DNA from: Gorillibacterium massiliense
Lineage (GTDB): Bacteria > Bacillota > Bacilli > Paenibacillales > NBRC-103111
Assembly (NCBI RefSeq): GCF_000455485.1
Contig: NZ_CBQR020000092.1
Span: 45,588-109,587 of the forward strand
DNA: 64,000 nt
Direction of reading: 5' to 3'
Positions 33,949-42,464 of this stretch are shown here, piece by piece. Below the pieces are notes generated by a model that did not search any database, was not told where the DNA came from, and saw nothing but the letters and a program-made list of their open reading frames with translations. A program made the translations under genes and the position numbers. Position 1 is the stretch's first letter. The number at the start of each line of letters is the position of its first letter.

Positions 33949-35844
33949 TCACCGGTTCAGCAGACTGCCCACATATTTCAGCAGCTCGTTGGCACAAATC
34001 GGGCAGTAACCGTGGCTGTCGATAAGACGCGCCGTTACCTCGTTGATTCGCTTCAGCTGGCGTTCGTCCGGCGTCTTGGTGGAGGTGGTGATTTTCACCA
34101 CGTCCTTGAGGTCGGCGAACAGCTTCTTTTCCACCGCTTCCCGCAAGCGCTCGTGGGTGCTGTAATCGAATTTTTTCCCCTTGCGGGAGTAGGATGAGAT
34201 ACGGATCAATATTTCTTCGCGGAATGCCTTTTTCGCATTCTCCGATACGCCGATTTGCTCCTCAATGGATCGCATCAACCGCTCGTCGGGGTCGACGCTT
34301 TCTCCGGTGAGGGGGTCTTTGATTTTCCCCCAGTTGCAATAGGCTTCGATATTGTCGAGGTAATTCTCGAACAGCGTCCGTGCCGATTCCTCGAAGGAGT
34401 AGACGAAGGCTTTTTGGATCTCCTTTTTCGCCAGTTCGTCATATTCTTTACGGGCAACGGAGATGAAGTTAAGGTACCGCTCCCGCTCATCTTTGGTGAT
34501 GGAGGGGTGCTGGTCCAAGCCGTCCTTGATGGCTCTGAGCACGTCGAGAGCGTTCATGCACTGCACATCCTGGCGGATCAGTGCGCTGGAGATGCGGTTG
34601 ATGACATACCGGGGGTCGATGCCCGACATACCCTCTTCCAGAAACTCAGACTGCATTTCTTTCAAGTCCGCTTCCTTGTAACCTTCGATGGCTTCCCCGT
34701 CGTACATCCGCATTTTTTTCACTAGATCCATGCCCTGTTTCTTCGATTCTCTGAGCCGGGTCAGGATGCTGAAGATCGACGCCGCCTTCAAGCTGTGCGG
34801 AGCCATGTGGATATGGTTCATGTCGCTCTGGCCGATCAGCTTCGTATAGATCTTTTCCTCTTCGCTCACTTTCAGGTTGTAGGGGATCGGCATGACGATC
34901 ATCCGGGATTGCAGTGCTTCGTTTTTCTTATTGGAGATGAAGGAGCGGTACTCCGTTTCGTTGGTGTGAGCCAGAATGAGCTCATCCGCCGATATAAGCG
35001 CAAAGCGCCCCGCCTTGAAGTTGCCTTCTTGTGTAAGAGATAGCAAGTTCCATAAAAATTTCTCGTCGCATTTCAGCATTTCCTGGAATTCCATCAGTCC
35101 CCGGTTGGCCTTATTCAGTTCGCCGTCAAAACGGTACGCCCGGGGGTCGGACTCCGAGCCGTATTCCGTTATGGTGGAGAAGTCGATGCTGCCGGTGAGG
35201 TCGGCGATGTCCTGCGACTTCGGGTCCGACGGACTGAAGGTCCCGATGCCGATGCGGTTCGTTTCGGAAAGGAGCACCCGTTCCACTTCCATATCCTCAA
35301 TACGGTTGTCGTAATCCGTTTTGAGTCGCAACTGGCAAGACGGGCAGAGCCCCCCTTCGATCCGCACGCCTAGCTCCTTTTCCACGTCAGGCCGCAGATC
35401 CAGCGGGATTAAATGCAGCGGTTCCTCGTGCATGGGGCAGCCTTTGATCGCGTACACTGCCCCTTCATCGGTCCGGGAAAAGCGTTCCAGGCCTCTTTTC
35501 AGCATCGTCACCAAGGTTGATTTGCCTCCGCTCACCGGGCCCATCAAGAGCAGGATGCGCTTGCGGACATCCAGACGGCGGGAAGCGGAATGGAAGTACT
35601 CTTCAACCAACTTCTCCAGCGTGTGGTCCAACCCGAAAATTTCATTTTCAAAAAACTTATATTTGATCCTTCCGTTCTCTTCCGTCGTTCCTGCGGAAGC
35701 GATCATTCGATATACACGGGTATGAGCAGTCATGGCGAGCCACGGTTCTTTTCGCAGCTTGTCGAAATACTCGGCAAACGTTCCCGTCCACGCCAGTCTC
35801 TCATTTTCCGCCCGATGCTCCGAAATCTTTCGAAAGATGTCCAT
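33949..35844 (-). CDS. prkA: PrkA-type AAA+ protein (serine protein kinase/protease)
   Basis: A 631-residue protein of the PrkA family. The N-terminal AAA+ part carries the P-loop MGPVSGGKSTLV (about residues 102-113), and the C-terminal part is the kinase-like domain; GCPMHEEPLHLIP and EGGLCPSCQLR are family landmarks. PrkA was long called a serine kinase and was later reported to have ATP-dependent protease activity affecting sporulation. The last residues include GYCPICANELL, a CxxC pair. It normally accompanies yhbH and spoVR, which are not seen nearby. AGGGAGG precedes the start. Confidence 0.93.
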   Translation of the reverse strand: MDIFRKISEHRAENERLAWTGTFAEYFDKLRKEPWLAMTAHTRVYRMIASAGTTEENGRIKYKFFENEIFGLDHTLEKLVEEYFHSASRRLDVRKRILLLMGPVSGGKSTLVTMLKRGLERFSRTDEGAVYAIKGCPMHEEPLHLIPLDLRPDVEKELGVRIEGGLCPSCQLRLKTDYDNRIEDMEVERVLLSETNRIGIGTFSPSDPKSQDIADLTGSIDFSTITEYGSESDPRAYRFDGELNKANRGLMEFQEMLKCDEKFLWNLLSLTQEGNFKAGRFALISADELILAHTNETEYRSFISNKKNEALQSRMIVMPIPYNLKVSEEEKIYTKLIGQSDMNHIHMAPHSLKAASIFSILTRLRESKKQGMDLVKKMRMYDGEAIEGYKEADLKEMQSEFLEEGMSGIDPRYVINRISSALIRQDVQCMNALDVLRAIKDGLDQHPSITKDERERYLNFISVARKEYDELAKKEIQKAFVYSFEESARTLFENYLDNIEAYCNWGKIKDPLTGESVDPDERLMRSIEEQIGVSENAKKAFREEILIRISSYSRKGKKFDYSTHERLREAVEKKLFADLKDVVKITTSTKTPDERQLKRINEVTARLIDSHGYCPICANELLKYVGSLLNR

Positions 35845-35877
35845 GGAAAGCTTCCTCCCTCCTGCATGAAATAATTA

Positions 35878-35891
35878 ACGTAATAATACGT
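35878..35891. promoter_or_regulatory. Palindrome in the prkA upstream region
   Basis: ACGTA-ATAA-TACGT forms a perfect inverted repeat 34 bp upstream of prkA. The minus strand around it reads CATACGTAT, close to a sigma-E -10 (CATACANT). Either reading is tentative. Confidence 0.3.
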
Positions 35892-35990
35892 ATGCATGGG
35901 ACAGGTCGAAGTTTACCGAAAATTCAAACGTTTCTTGAGCAGCAGTCGAACAACGCAAGCGAACATTCGTACGGCTAATCCGCAAAGCTA

Positions 35991-35999
35991 TGGTATAAT
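35991..35999 (+). promoter_or_regulatory. Extended -10 promoter of the DUF2161 gene
   Basis: TGGTATAAT provides an extended -10 (TGn then TATAAT) 73 bp before the DUF2161 start; no good -35 is visible. Confidence 0.5.
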
Positions 36000-36072
36000 G
36001 GCGGTATCGCAACCGTCCCCTCAAGACGGCTATAGAGGCGGAATTTTCCCGATATAAGGAGCGGAAGAAACA

Positions 36073-36852
36073 ATGCCCGTTCGCAGCGAAACGGAATTAT
36101 ACGAACCGGTGAAACGTTTTTTTGAAAAGATGGGTTATGAAGTAAAAGGCGAAGTGATGAACTGTGATATGGTCGCCATTCGGGAATCGGAAGAACCGGT
36201 GCTGGTAGAATTGAAGAAAACCTTCAATCTGCCCCTGGTGATTCAGGGCATCGACCGACTGCGCCGATCGAACCGAGTTTATCTGGCAACGGAGCAAAAC
36301 CGCAACGGCCGCGCTCCACACGGCCTCGGCTGGAATGATTTGACGCGGTTATGCCGCATGCTGGGCTTGGGCCTCATGGTTGTTCGCTTTTACCAGCGGA
36401 AGTCCCCTGTGGTGGAAATTCTTTGCGATCCCGAACCCTATACCCCTCGAAAAAATAAAAAAGGAGCCGCACGTCTTATGACGGAATTCCGCGAGCGCAG
36501 CGGCGACTACAACACCGGGGGCAGCACCCGGCGCAAGCTGATGACAGCGTACCGAGAGAAGGCGCTGTTATGCGGCTATTTTCTGCAGCAGCACGGTCCC
36601 CTCTCGACCCGAAAATTGCGGCAGATTACCGGCTTCAAGCAAGTGCAGAGCATCCTGTATCATAACCACTACGGTTGGTTCCGCCGCACTGGGTTGGGCA
36701 TTTACGAACTGACTCCGGCAGGCGTGCTGGGATTGGAGGAGTTTGCCCCTGCACTGTCTGATATCCTGTCTGTTCGGAACCTTGCCTTCGAAACAGCAGC
36801 AGCAGGCGCATCCGAATCGGTGGAGTCGCCGATTGTCGGCACCTTAAGGTGA
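36073..36852 (+). CDS. DUF2161 protein with PD-(D/E)XK nuclease-like core
   Basis: A 259-residue protein resembling the DUF2161 family, annotated loosely as putative phosphodiesterase. The N-terminal half has a PD-(D/E)XK-like arrangement: YEVKGEVMNCDMVAIRESEE (Asp at about 32) then VLVELKKTF (Glu-x-Lys at about 46-48), followed by QGIDRLRRSNRVYLA. The C-terminal half contains a winged-helix-like segment (GPLSTRKLRQITGFKQVQSI). Combination of a nuclease-like core and DNA-binding-like part suggests nucleic-acid processing, but no activity is known to me. GGAGCGG lies upstream. It is divergent from prkA. Confidence 0.75.
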   Translation: MPVRSETELYEPVKRFFEKMGYEVKGEVMNCDMVAIRESEEPVLVELKKTFNLPLVIQGIDRLRRSNRVYLATEQNRNGRAPHGLGWNDLTRLCRMLGLGLMVVRFYQRKSPVVEILCDPEPYTPRKNKKGAARLMTEFRERSGDYNTGGSTRRKLMTAYREKALLCGYFLQQHGPLSTRKLRQITGFKQVQSILYHNHYGWFRRTGLGIYELTPAGVLGLEEFAPALSDILSVRNLAFETAAAGASESVESPIVGTLR

Positions 36853-36909
36853 TTGATTCCCCCCACGATAAAATCGCAAAATTTGCACATAAAAAGAACC
36901 TAAATGAAC

Positions 36910-36938
36910 TTGATTGAACGTTCAAATTAGAGTAAATT
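36910..36938 (+). promoter_or_regulatory. Promoter and CG-centred palindrome before kduI
   Basis: TTGATT (36910-36915) and TAAATT (36933-36938) are 17 bp apart, and the perfect palindrome TTGAACGTTCAA (36914-36925) overlaps the -35. A central CG is typical of LacI-family operators, so the nearby LacI-type regulator may act here. Confidence 0.45.
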
Positions 36939-36979
36939 ATACCTTGACGAACATCAAACCGTTAAGGAGCGATTATACG

Positions 36980-37813
36980 ATGGATATCCGTTATGCCTCC
37001 CATCCGAGAGAAGTGAAAGCTTACGACACCACTCGCCTGCGGGAAGAATTCCTCATCCAAACGTTATTTGTCCCAGGAGAACTGAACCTGACTTACACCC
37101 ATGTGGACCGTTTTATCGTCGGCGGAGCAGTGCCTATCGGCAGCGCCATCAAGCTGGAAGCGGATTTGAAGGAAATGGGTTCAGCATTCTTCCTTGAACG
37201 CAGAGAGATCGGCATCATCAATATCGGTGGAAAAGGCACCGTAACCGTTAACGGCGAAGTTTATTCCATGGACACCAAAGACGGACTTTATATCGGCCTC
37301 GGCGTTCAGGAAGTTCAATTTGCCAGTGACGATGCGACCCAACCCGCTCGGTTCTACTTAAACTCTACCCCAGCCCACCATGCTTATCCGACGGCGAAAA
37401 TCGCCATCAGCGACGCTTCTCCCAACCATCTGGGCAGCCTCACCAATTCGAACGAACGTACCATCTACCGCTACATTCACCAAAATGGCGTAAAAAGCTG
37501 CCAGCTCGTCATGGGCCTCACCATGCTGAAGCCGGGCAACATGTGGAATACGATGCCCTGCCATACTCACAACCGCCGCTCCGAGGTCTATCTTTATTTC
37601 GATATGCCCCAGGACGGAGTAGTCTTTCATCTGATGGGCGAGCCGGATGAAACCCGCCATTTGGTGGTGCGCAACGAAGAAGCGATCATTTCTCCGAGCT
37701 GGTCGATTCACAGCGGCGTAGGCACCAGCAACTATACGTTCATTTGGGGCATGGCCGGCGAAAATCAAATTTTCGAGGATATGGACGCCGTCGCCATGGA
37801 GACTTTAAAATAG
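36980..37813 (+). CDS. kduI: 5-keto-4-deoxyuronate isomerase
   Basis: A 277-residue cupin-fold enzyme (KduI) that isomerises 4-deoxy-L-threo-5-hexosulose uronate, the product of unsaturated-uronate release, to 2,5-diketo-3-deoxygluconate for KduD. The metal site is seen in PCHTHNRRSEVYLYF (two His and Glu, about residues 195-203) and in SPSWSIHSGVG (His about 244). The length equals E. coli KduI (278). AAGGAG precedes the ATG. It is the first gene of the kduI-regulator-kduD-kdgK-kdgA group. Confidence 0.96.
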   Translation: MDIRYASHPREVKAYDTTRLREEFLIQTLFVPGELNLTYTHVDRFIVGGAVPIGSAIKLEADLKEMGSAFFLERREIGIINIGGKGTVTVNGEVYSMDTKDGLYIGLGVQEVQFASDDATQPARFYLNSTPAHHAYPTAKIAISDASPNHLGSLTNSNERTIYRYIHQNGVKSCQLVMGLTMLKPGNMWNTMPCHTHNRRSEVYLYFDMPQDGVVFHLMGEPDETRHLVVRNEEAIISPSWSIHSGVGTSNYTFIWGMAGENQIFEDMDAVAMETLK

Positions 37814-37823
37814 AGGGATGAAC

Positions 37824-37853
37824 ACGCCCGTCGACCGGCATCGGCACGGGCGT
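37824..37853 (+). promoter_or_regulatory. Intercistronic hairpin between kduI and the DeoR gene
   Basis: ACGCCCGT pairs with ACGGGCGT with an inner CCG/CGG. No T-tract follows, so it could stabilise the kduI mRNA or lower downstream expression rather than terminate. Confidence 0.5.
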
Positions 37854-37885
37854 TATACCTATCTAAAAGAAAGCGGCGGTAACCG

Positions 37886-38650
37886 GTGACTTCATTACGC
37901 AGAGAAGAAATCATAATGGAAATGCTGCTAGCCCAAAAGGAAATATCCGTTAACGAGCTTAGCGAGCGGCTGCAAGTAACGGGCAAAACCATTCGTGAAG
38001 ATCTGGCAAGGCTTGAAGAGAAGGGATTGCTCACACGGGTCCATGGGGGAGCAGTTTTGGCGCAGAGTGACCAGTTTGGTATCCTGACCTTCAAAGGCCC
38101 TGCTGGAAAGCATGCTGATGAAAAAGTAGAAGCCGCCATCCGGGCGCTGAAATACATCGAGCCGAATGACACCATCGCGCTGGACTGCGGCACGACTACG
38201 CTGGAGATCGCCAGGAGGCTGGACAATCAGCCGCTCACGGTGGTTACCAACGACCTAAAAATCATCAGCGAGCTGATCCCCAAAGAGGCGATCCGCATTG
38301 TCGTGCCCGGCGGCTACCGCGTGCGAAACATGCTGGCCGGTCCGGAAGCGGCGGAATTCGTGCAAAAGCTGAATATCCGCAAGGCGTTTTTTTCGGCAAC
38401 AGGCGTTCATCCGCAGCATGGCTTTACCATCTACACCGGAGAGCTGCTCGAATTCAAAAAAGCGCTGCTCGCCGTCTGCGGGCAGGCCTACGGTATCGTC
38501 GATCATCATAAGTTCGGGCAAAGCGCTCTGCGCACGTTTGCGGAGCTGTCCGACATCTCGCTCATTATTACCGACAGCGGCATGCCGCCGGAAACGGCGA
38601 AGGAATATGAAGCGGCGGGCATCCGGCTGGATTACGGACAAGGAGAGTAG
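37886..38650 (+). CDS. DeoR-family regulator of the uronate operon
   Basis: A 254-residue DeoR-type repressor. The N-terminal helix-turn-helix (QKEISVNELSERLQVTGKTIREDLARLEEKG) with the signature RVHGGAV (about 52-58) is followed by the DeoR_C sensor domain (DTIALDCGTTTLEIARRL, VVTNDL, GGYRVRNMLAGPEA, KAFFSATGV, VDHHKFGQ), which binds a phosphorylated sugar. GTG 37886 is the likely start, with a weak ribosome site. Located inside the operon between kduI and kduD, it may sense a 2-keto-3-deoxygluconate-derived effector. Confidence 0.9.
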   Translation: MTSLRREEIIMEMLLAQKEISVNELSERLQVTGKTIREDLARLEEKGLLTRVHGGAVLAQSDQFGILTFKGPAGKHADEKVEAAIRALKYIEPNDTIALDCGTTTLEIARRLDNQPLTVVTNDLKIISELIPKEAIRIVVPGGYRVRNMLAGPEAAEFVQKLNIRKAFFSATGVHPQHGFTIYTGELLEFKKALLAVCGQAYGIVDHHKFGQSALRTFAELSDISLIITDSGMPPETAKEYEAAGIRLDYGQGE

Positions 38651-38654
38651 ACGC

Positions 38655-39407
38655 ATGAATTTGTTTGATTTGACTGGCAAAACCGCCCTCGTCACAGGTG
38701 CGTCGGGAGGACTCGGTCAAGGCATGGCTCTCGGACTGGCGGAAGCCGGCGCCGATGTCATCTCCGTTTCCCAATCGGGAAGCGCTGCGACAACGGAAGC
38801 GGTGCAAGATCTAGGGAGAAAAGGCTGGACCCTGAAAGCCGATCTCGGCAAGGAAGACATCTTGGAGAATCTCGTGAGCGAGGCCCTCTCTTTTACCGGA
38901 AATATCGATATATTGGTCAACAACGCCGGTATCATCCGCCGGACTCCCGCGGCTGACCACAGCAGCAAGGACTGGCACGACGTTCTCGATATCAATTTGA
39001 ACTCTGTTTTCTTTTTGTGCCAATTGGTCGGCCGCCATATGCTGGAGCGGGGTAGCGGCAAAATCATCAACATCGCTTCGATGCTCACCTATCAAGGCGG
39101 CATCAATGTTCCCGGCTATACGGCAGCCAAACACGGCATCGCCGGCCTGACTAAAGCCTTCGCCAATGAGTGGGCTGGCAAGGGCTTGAACATCAACGCC
39201 ATCGCTCCTGGCTATATGGTCACCAACAACACCGCCCCGATCCTGGCGGACGAGCACCGCACCCAGTCCATTACCGACCGCATTCCGGCAGGGCGCTGGG
39301 GTACTCCTAATGATATGAAAGGACCCGTGGTCTTCCTCGCTTCCGCCGCTTCGGATTATATGAACGGTCATGTGCTTTGCGTAGACGGCGGATGGATGGC
39401 GCGCTAA
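38655..39407 (+). CDS. kduD: 2-dehydro-3-deoxy-D-gluconate 5-dehydrogenase (KduD, SDR)
   Basis: A 250-residue classical SDR. NAD motif TGASGGLGQGMALGLAEAG (about 14-32), NNAGII, the catalytic Ser in NIASMLTYQGG, and Tyr-Lys in GYTAAKHG (about 154-158); a GGWMAR C-terminus is typical of KduD. It reduces 2,5-diketo-3-deoxygluconate to 2-keto-3-deoxygluconate, following KduI. GGAGAG overlaps the DeoR stop codon, only 4 bp away, so both are coupled. Confidence 0.93.
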   Translation: MNLFDLTGKTALVTGASGGLGQGMALGLAEAGADVISVSQSGSAATTEAVQDLGRKGWTLKADLGKEDILENLVSEALSFTGNIDILVNNAGIIRRTPAADHSSKDWHDVLDINLNSVFFLCQLVGRHMLERGSGKIINIASMLTYQGGINVPGYTAAKHGIAGLTKAFANEWAGKGLNINAIAPGYMVTNNTAPILADEHRTQSITDRIPAGRWGTPNDMKGPVVFLASAASDYMNGHVLCVDGGWMAR

Positions 39408-39408
39408 T

Positions 39409-40383
39409 ATGAGTTCTAATCCGCAACGATCGGCTTCTTTGGATATCATCACCTTCGGCGAATCCATGGGACTGTTGTTCCCTGAAGGCGTTCGCGGCAT
39501 CGGCCAGGGCGGCTCCATGGCCCAAAGCTTCGGCGGCGCCGAAAGCAACGTCGCCATCGGCCTCGCCCGTTTAGGCTGCCGCGCCGGCTGGTGCGGCCAA
39601 GTGGGCGACGATCCGCTGGGCGCCGGCATACTGAAAGCTCTCCGGGGTGAAGGCGTCGACGTCTCCCACGGAAAACAAACGAATATTGCCCCCACGGGTC
39701 TCATGCTGCGAGAAGCCGTACGGGGCAAAGTGTCCGTCTATTATTACCGGGCAGGCTCGGCGGCAAGTCGCATGACCCCTGCCGATCTTGACGCTTCCTA
39801 CATAGCGGATGCGAAAATCCTCCACCTGACTGGCATCACCCCCGCTCTCAGCGGCTCATGCCTGGATACGGTACGGGAAGCCATCGCTATCGCCAAGAAC
39901 TCCGGCGTGAAAATCTGCTTCGATCCCAACCTGCGCCTCAAGCTGTGGACACTAGAGCAAGCGCGCCCCGTGCTGCTGGAGTTGGCGGCATCGGCGGATT
40001 ATTTCCTACCCGGCTTTGATGAACTGAAGCTGTTGTACCAAACGGACGACAAAGAGGAAATCTTACGCCACCTTGGCGAGTTGCCCGGCACTGTCATCGT
40101 CAAGAGCGCCTTCGACGAGAACTGGATCGTCAAGGGTGGCGTGGTGGAGACTGCTCTTCCCTTTGAAAAAGCGCCGCAAGTCGTCGACACCGTCGGCGCC
40201 GGAGACGGCTTCTGTGCCGGCTTTCTCTCCGGTCTGGCCAAAGGAATGACGCTCCCGGAAGCCGTCCGCATCGCCGGCATCGTCGGTTCCCTGGTCGTCC
40301 AAGCTCAAGGAGACTGGGAGGCATTGCCCACCTTGCGGGAAGTGGAAGCCGTCCTGCACCGGCAGGTTCACATCGAACGATAG
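39409..40383 (+). CDS. kdgK: 2-keto-3-deoxygluconate kinase (PfkB family)
   Basis: A 324-residue ribokinase-type (PfkB) kinase that phosphorylates 2-keto-3-deoxygluconate to KDPG. The substrate motif is GQGGSMAQSFGGAESNVAIGLARLG and the signature with the catalytic Asp is VDTVGAGDGFCAGFLSGL (about residues 260-277). The ATG at 39409 is one base after the kduD stop; no strong ribosome site is visible, so translational coupling to kduD is likely. KdgA follows in the same direction. Confidence 0.93.
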   Translation: MSSNPQRSASLDIITFGESMGLLFPEGVRGIGQGGSMAQSFGGAESNVAIGLARLGCRAGWCGQVGDDPLGAGILKALRGEGVDVSHGKQTNIAPTGLMLREAVRGKVSVYYYRAGSAASRMTPADLDASYIADAKILHLTGITPALSGSCLDTVREAIAIAKNSGVKICFDPNLRLKLWTLEQARPVLLELAASADYFLPGFDELKLLYQTDDKEEILRHLGELPGTVIVKSAFDENWIVKGGVVETALPFEKAPQVVDTVGAGDGFCAGFLSGLAKGMTLPEAVRIAGIVGSLVVQAQGDWEALPTLREVEAVLHRQVHIER

Positions 40384-40430
40384 AACGCTAGAACGCTAAA
40401 ACACCAGAACACTAAATCGCTAAAATGCCA
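40384..40430 (+). repeat. Degenerate short repeat between kdgK and kdgA
   Basis: Imperfect repeats of the type GAACGCTA/AAACACCA/GAACACTA/AAATCGCTA fill the gap. They may be a slippage-generated spacer; no function is suggested. Confidence 0.5.
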
Positions 40431-40469
40431 GCTTATATGGCTTTAACTTATTGATCGCAGGAGGATATC

Positions 40470-41141
40470 ATGAAAAAAATACAGCTCATTCAACAAATTC
40501 ACGAAGCTGGTGTCGTTGCCGTGCTTCGCGGCGATTCGCCGGAGGAAGTCGTGCGCATGGCTGAGGAATCCATCAAGGGCGGAATCCGCGTCATCGAAAT
40601 CACTCTTACGGTGCCTTTCGCCCTCGAAGCCATTACGACCTTGGCGAAAAAATACCAAAGCGACAATCCCGCGGCAGACAACTACGCCATTATCGGTGCT
40701 GGAACGGTGCTAGACCCGGAAACCGCCCGGGCAGCCATTCTTGCCGGCTCCGCCTTCATCGTTTCTCCCAGCTTTAATAAAGAAACGATCCTGCTCTGCA
40801 ACCGGTACCGCGTCCCGGTCATGCCGGGAGCCGTGACCATTCAGGAAATCGTCAGCGCCCTTGAACTGGGCGTCGACGTGGTCAAACTTTTCCCGGGGAA
40901 CCTGTTCACCCCGTCCATCATTCCGAGCATCCGCGGCCCGCTGCCGCAAGCCAACCTGATGCCCACGGGCGGCGTCTCCCTACAAAATCTGCAGGAATGG
41001 ATCAAAGCCGGAGCCTTTGCCGTCGGTATCGGTTCGGATCTAACCAAAGAAGCCGTTCAAAAGCAGGATTTCTCCCTGATCGCCGAGAAAGCCCGCACCT
41101 ACGTTGAGGCTTATCATCAAGCAGTTTCGAACAGCCGCTAA
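40470..41141 (+). CDS. kdgA: 2-keto-3-deoxy-6-phosphogluconate (KDPG) aldolase
   Basis: A 223-residue class I aldolase (KDPG/KHG family) that cleaves KDPG to pyruvate and glyceraldehyde 3-phosphate, the last step of the uronate route. VLRGDSPEE, EITLTVPFALEAI (with catalytic Glu), GAGTVLDPETARAAILAG, the Schiff-base Lys in VDVVKLFPGN (about residue 138) and MPTGGVS identify it. GCAGGAGGATATC places the ATG at 40470. It closes the first half of the cluster and is followed by a terminator. Confidence 0.95.
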   Translation: MKKIQLIQQIHEAGVVAVLRGDSPEEVVRMAEESIKGGIRVIEITLTVPFALEAITTLAKKYQSDNPAADNYAIIGAGTVLDPETARAAILAGSAFIVSPSFNKETILLCNRYRVPVMPGAVTIQEIVSALELGVDVVKLFPGNLFTPSIIPSIRGPLPQANLMPTGGVSLQNLQEWIKAGAFAVGIGSDLTKEAVQKQDFSLIAEKARTYVEAYHQAVSNSR

Positions 41142-41166
41142 GCCTGCGCTGCCGCTGCTCACGCAA

Positions 41167-41200
41167 AAGCCGTTCTCCCAATGTGGAGAGCGGTTTTTTT
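41167..41200 (+). terminator. Terminator after kdgA
   Basis: AAGCCGTTCTCC pairs with GGAGAGCGGTTT (one internal mismatch), followed by seven T's. Confidence 0.8.
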
Positions 41201-41277
41201 GCTGAGAAAGTAATTTCGGGATTCGCATCATTTTCTGAATAACCTAAGCTACGTCGTGCTTCACAAATATTATTTTC

Positions 41278-41341
41278 ACGTGTGCAATGACGCTTTTTCT
41301 TGACTTCTGCCCCAGATCTTACTACACTGAAAGCGTTAACC
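41278..41341 (+). promoter_or_regulatory. Upstream region of the LacI gene: shared decamer and cre-like site
   Basis: ACGTGTGCAA (41278-41287) is repeated exactly before uxaB (42432-42441). TGAAAGCGTTAACC (41328-41341) matches the cre consensus at 13 of 14 positions and lies 26 bp before the LacI start codon. Both are plausible operators; catabolite repression or LacI autoregulation is inferred. Confidence 0.5.
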
Positions 41342-41366
41342 ATCCTATTTTTCAGAGCGAGGTCCC

Positions 41367-42389
41367 ATGATCACGATTAAAGATATTGCCAGGGTCGCAG
41401 GAGTATCTCATACAACCGTTTCCCGCGCGCTCAATGGCAATCCGCTTATCAAGCCGGATACCCGCAAGCGCATCATGAAAATCGCTTCGGAAATGAATTA
41501 TGTGCCTAACTACAGCGCCAAGAGCCTCGTCACTAAAAAATCCCACACCATCGGTCTGTTCTTTTCCAGCATTGATCAAGGGACATCCTCAAGCTTTCTT
41601 GTCGATGCGGTGAAGGGCATTCACCAGGTTTTGGATGAAAATTACTTATTGACGGTAAGCGGCATCGACAGCGTCCATAATCTGGAGGCCATAAATCCCC
41701 GGCGCTACGACGGCATTCTGGTCATGAGCCAGAGCGACATGGACAACGGCTTTATCTACCATGTCAAGGCAAGCGGCATTCCTCTTGTCGTGCTCAACCG
41801 GCTGCTTGACGATCCCGGTATAACCAATGTGGCTGCGGACGACCGCAAAGGCGTTCGAGATGCAGTTGACAGCGCCTACGCCATGGGGCACCGCAGGCCG
41901 GCTATAATCGAGGGAAAATCTGGTTTCAAGTCCTCCGCCGAGCGGAAACAAGGATATCTGGACAGCCTGATCGCTCATGGGATAACCCTCGATCCGCGCT
42001 ATTTCGTACAGGGCGATTACAGCATCGAGAGCGGCTATGCTGCGATGATGCAGCTTTTGTCTCTTGCCGCACCGCCAACCGTCGTTTTCTGCTGCAACGA
42101 CGACATGGCGATCGGAGCCATGAATGCCTGCTATGACCAGGGCGTCGACATCCCGAAAGACATGTCCTTAATTGGATTTGACGACATTATGTTCGCCCAG
42201 TACACGAATCCTTCCTTGACCACCGTCCGCAAGCCGGTCTCTGAAATAAGCAAAGAAGGGATGAAATTGCTGATCAGCCTTATGGAACATCCAAACACCC
42301 CGCCTGTACAAAAGTTTACGAAAACCGAGCTCATTCATCGCCGCTCGGTCGCGTGTCCGGCGGAGCAAAGCCCCGTGGATTCCCCATGA
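41367..42389 (+). CDS. LacI-family regulator (KdgR-like)
   Basis: A 340-residue LacI/GalR-family regulator. The N-terminal helix-turn-helix ITIKDIARVAGVSHTTVSRA and hinge TKKSHTIGLFF are followed by a periplasmic-binding-protein-like sensor domain (for example CCNDDMAIGAMNACYDQGVDIP and FDDIMFAQYTNPSLTTVRKPV). Its position between kdgA and uxaB suggests it senses a uronate-pathway intermediate such as 2-keto-3-deoxygluconate. GAGCGAGG precedes the ATG. Confidence 0.92.
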   Translation: MITIKDIARVAGVSHTTVSRALNGNPLIKPDTRKRIMKIASEMNYVPNYSAKSLVTKKSHTIGLFFSSIDQGTSSSFLVDAVKGIHQVLDENYLLTVSGIDSVHNLEAINPRRYDGILVMSQSDMDNGFIYHVKASGIPLVVLNRLLDDPGITNVAADDRKGVRDAVDSAYAMGHRRPAIIEGKSGFKSSAERKQGYLDSLIAHGITLDPRYFVQGDYSIESGYAAMMQLLSLAAPPTVVFCCNDDMAIGAMNACYDQGVDIPKDMSLIGFDDIMFAQYTNPSLTTVRKPVSEISKEGMKLLISLMEHPNTPPVQKFTKTELIHRRSVACPAEQSPVDSP

Positions 42390-42396
42390 TCTAAAA

Positions 42397-42418
42397 GAAG
42401 AGCAGCGCTCTTTTTTTA
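42397..42418 (+). terminator. Terminator after the LacI gene
   Basis: AAGAGC-AGC-GCTCTT stem with a tight 3-nt loop and seven T's. It implies that uxaB has its own promoter. Confidence 0.75.
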
Positions 42419-42422
42419 AGAT

Positions 42423-42441
42423 AAAATGTTAACGTGTGCAA
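42423..42441 (+). promoter_or_regulatory. Candidate promoter and operator of uxaB
   Basis: TAAAAT (42423-42428) could be the -10; the decamer ACGTGTGCAA (42432-42441), identical to one before the LacI gene, follows immediately, a position suited to repression. Confidence 0.45.
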
Positions 42442-42464
42442 ACAAAGTCAAAGGAGCCATGATC

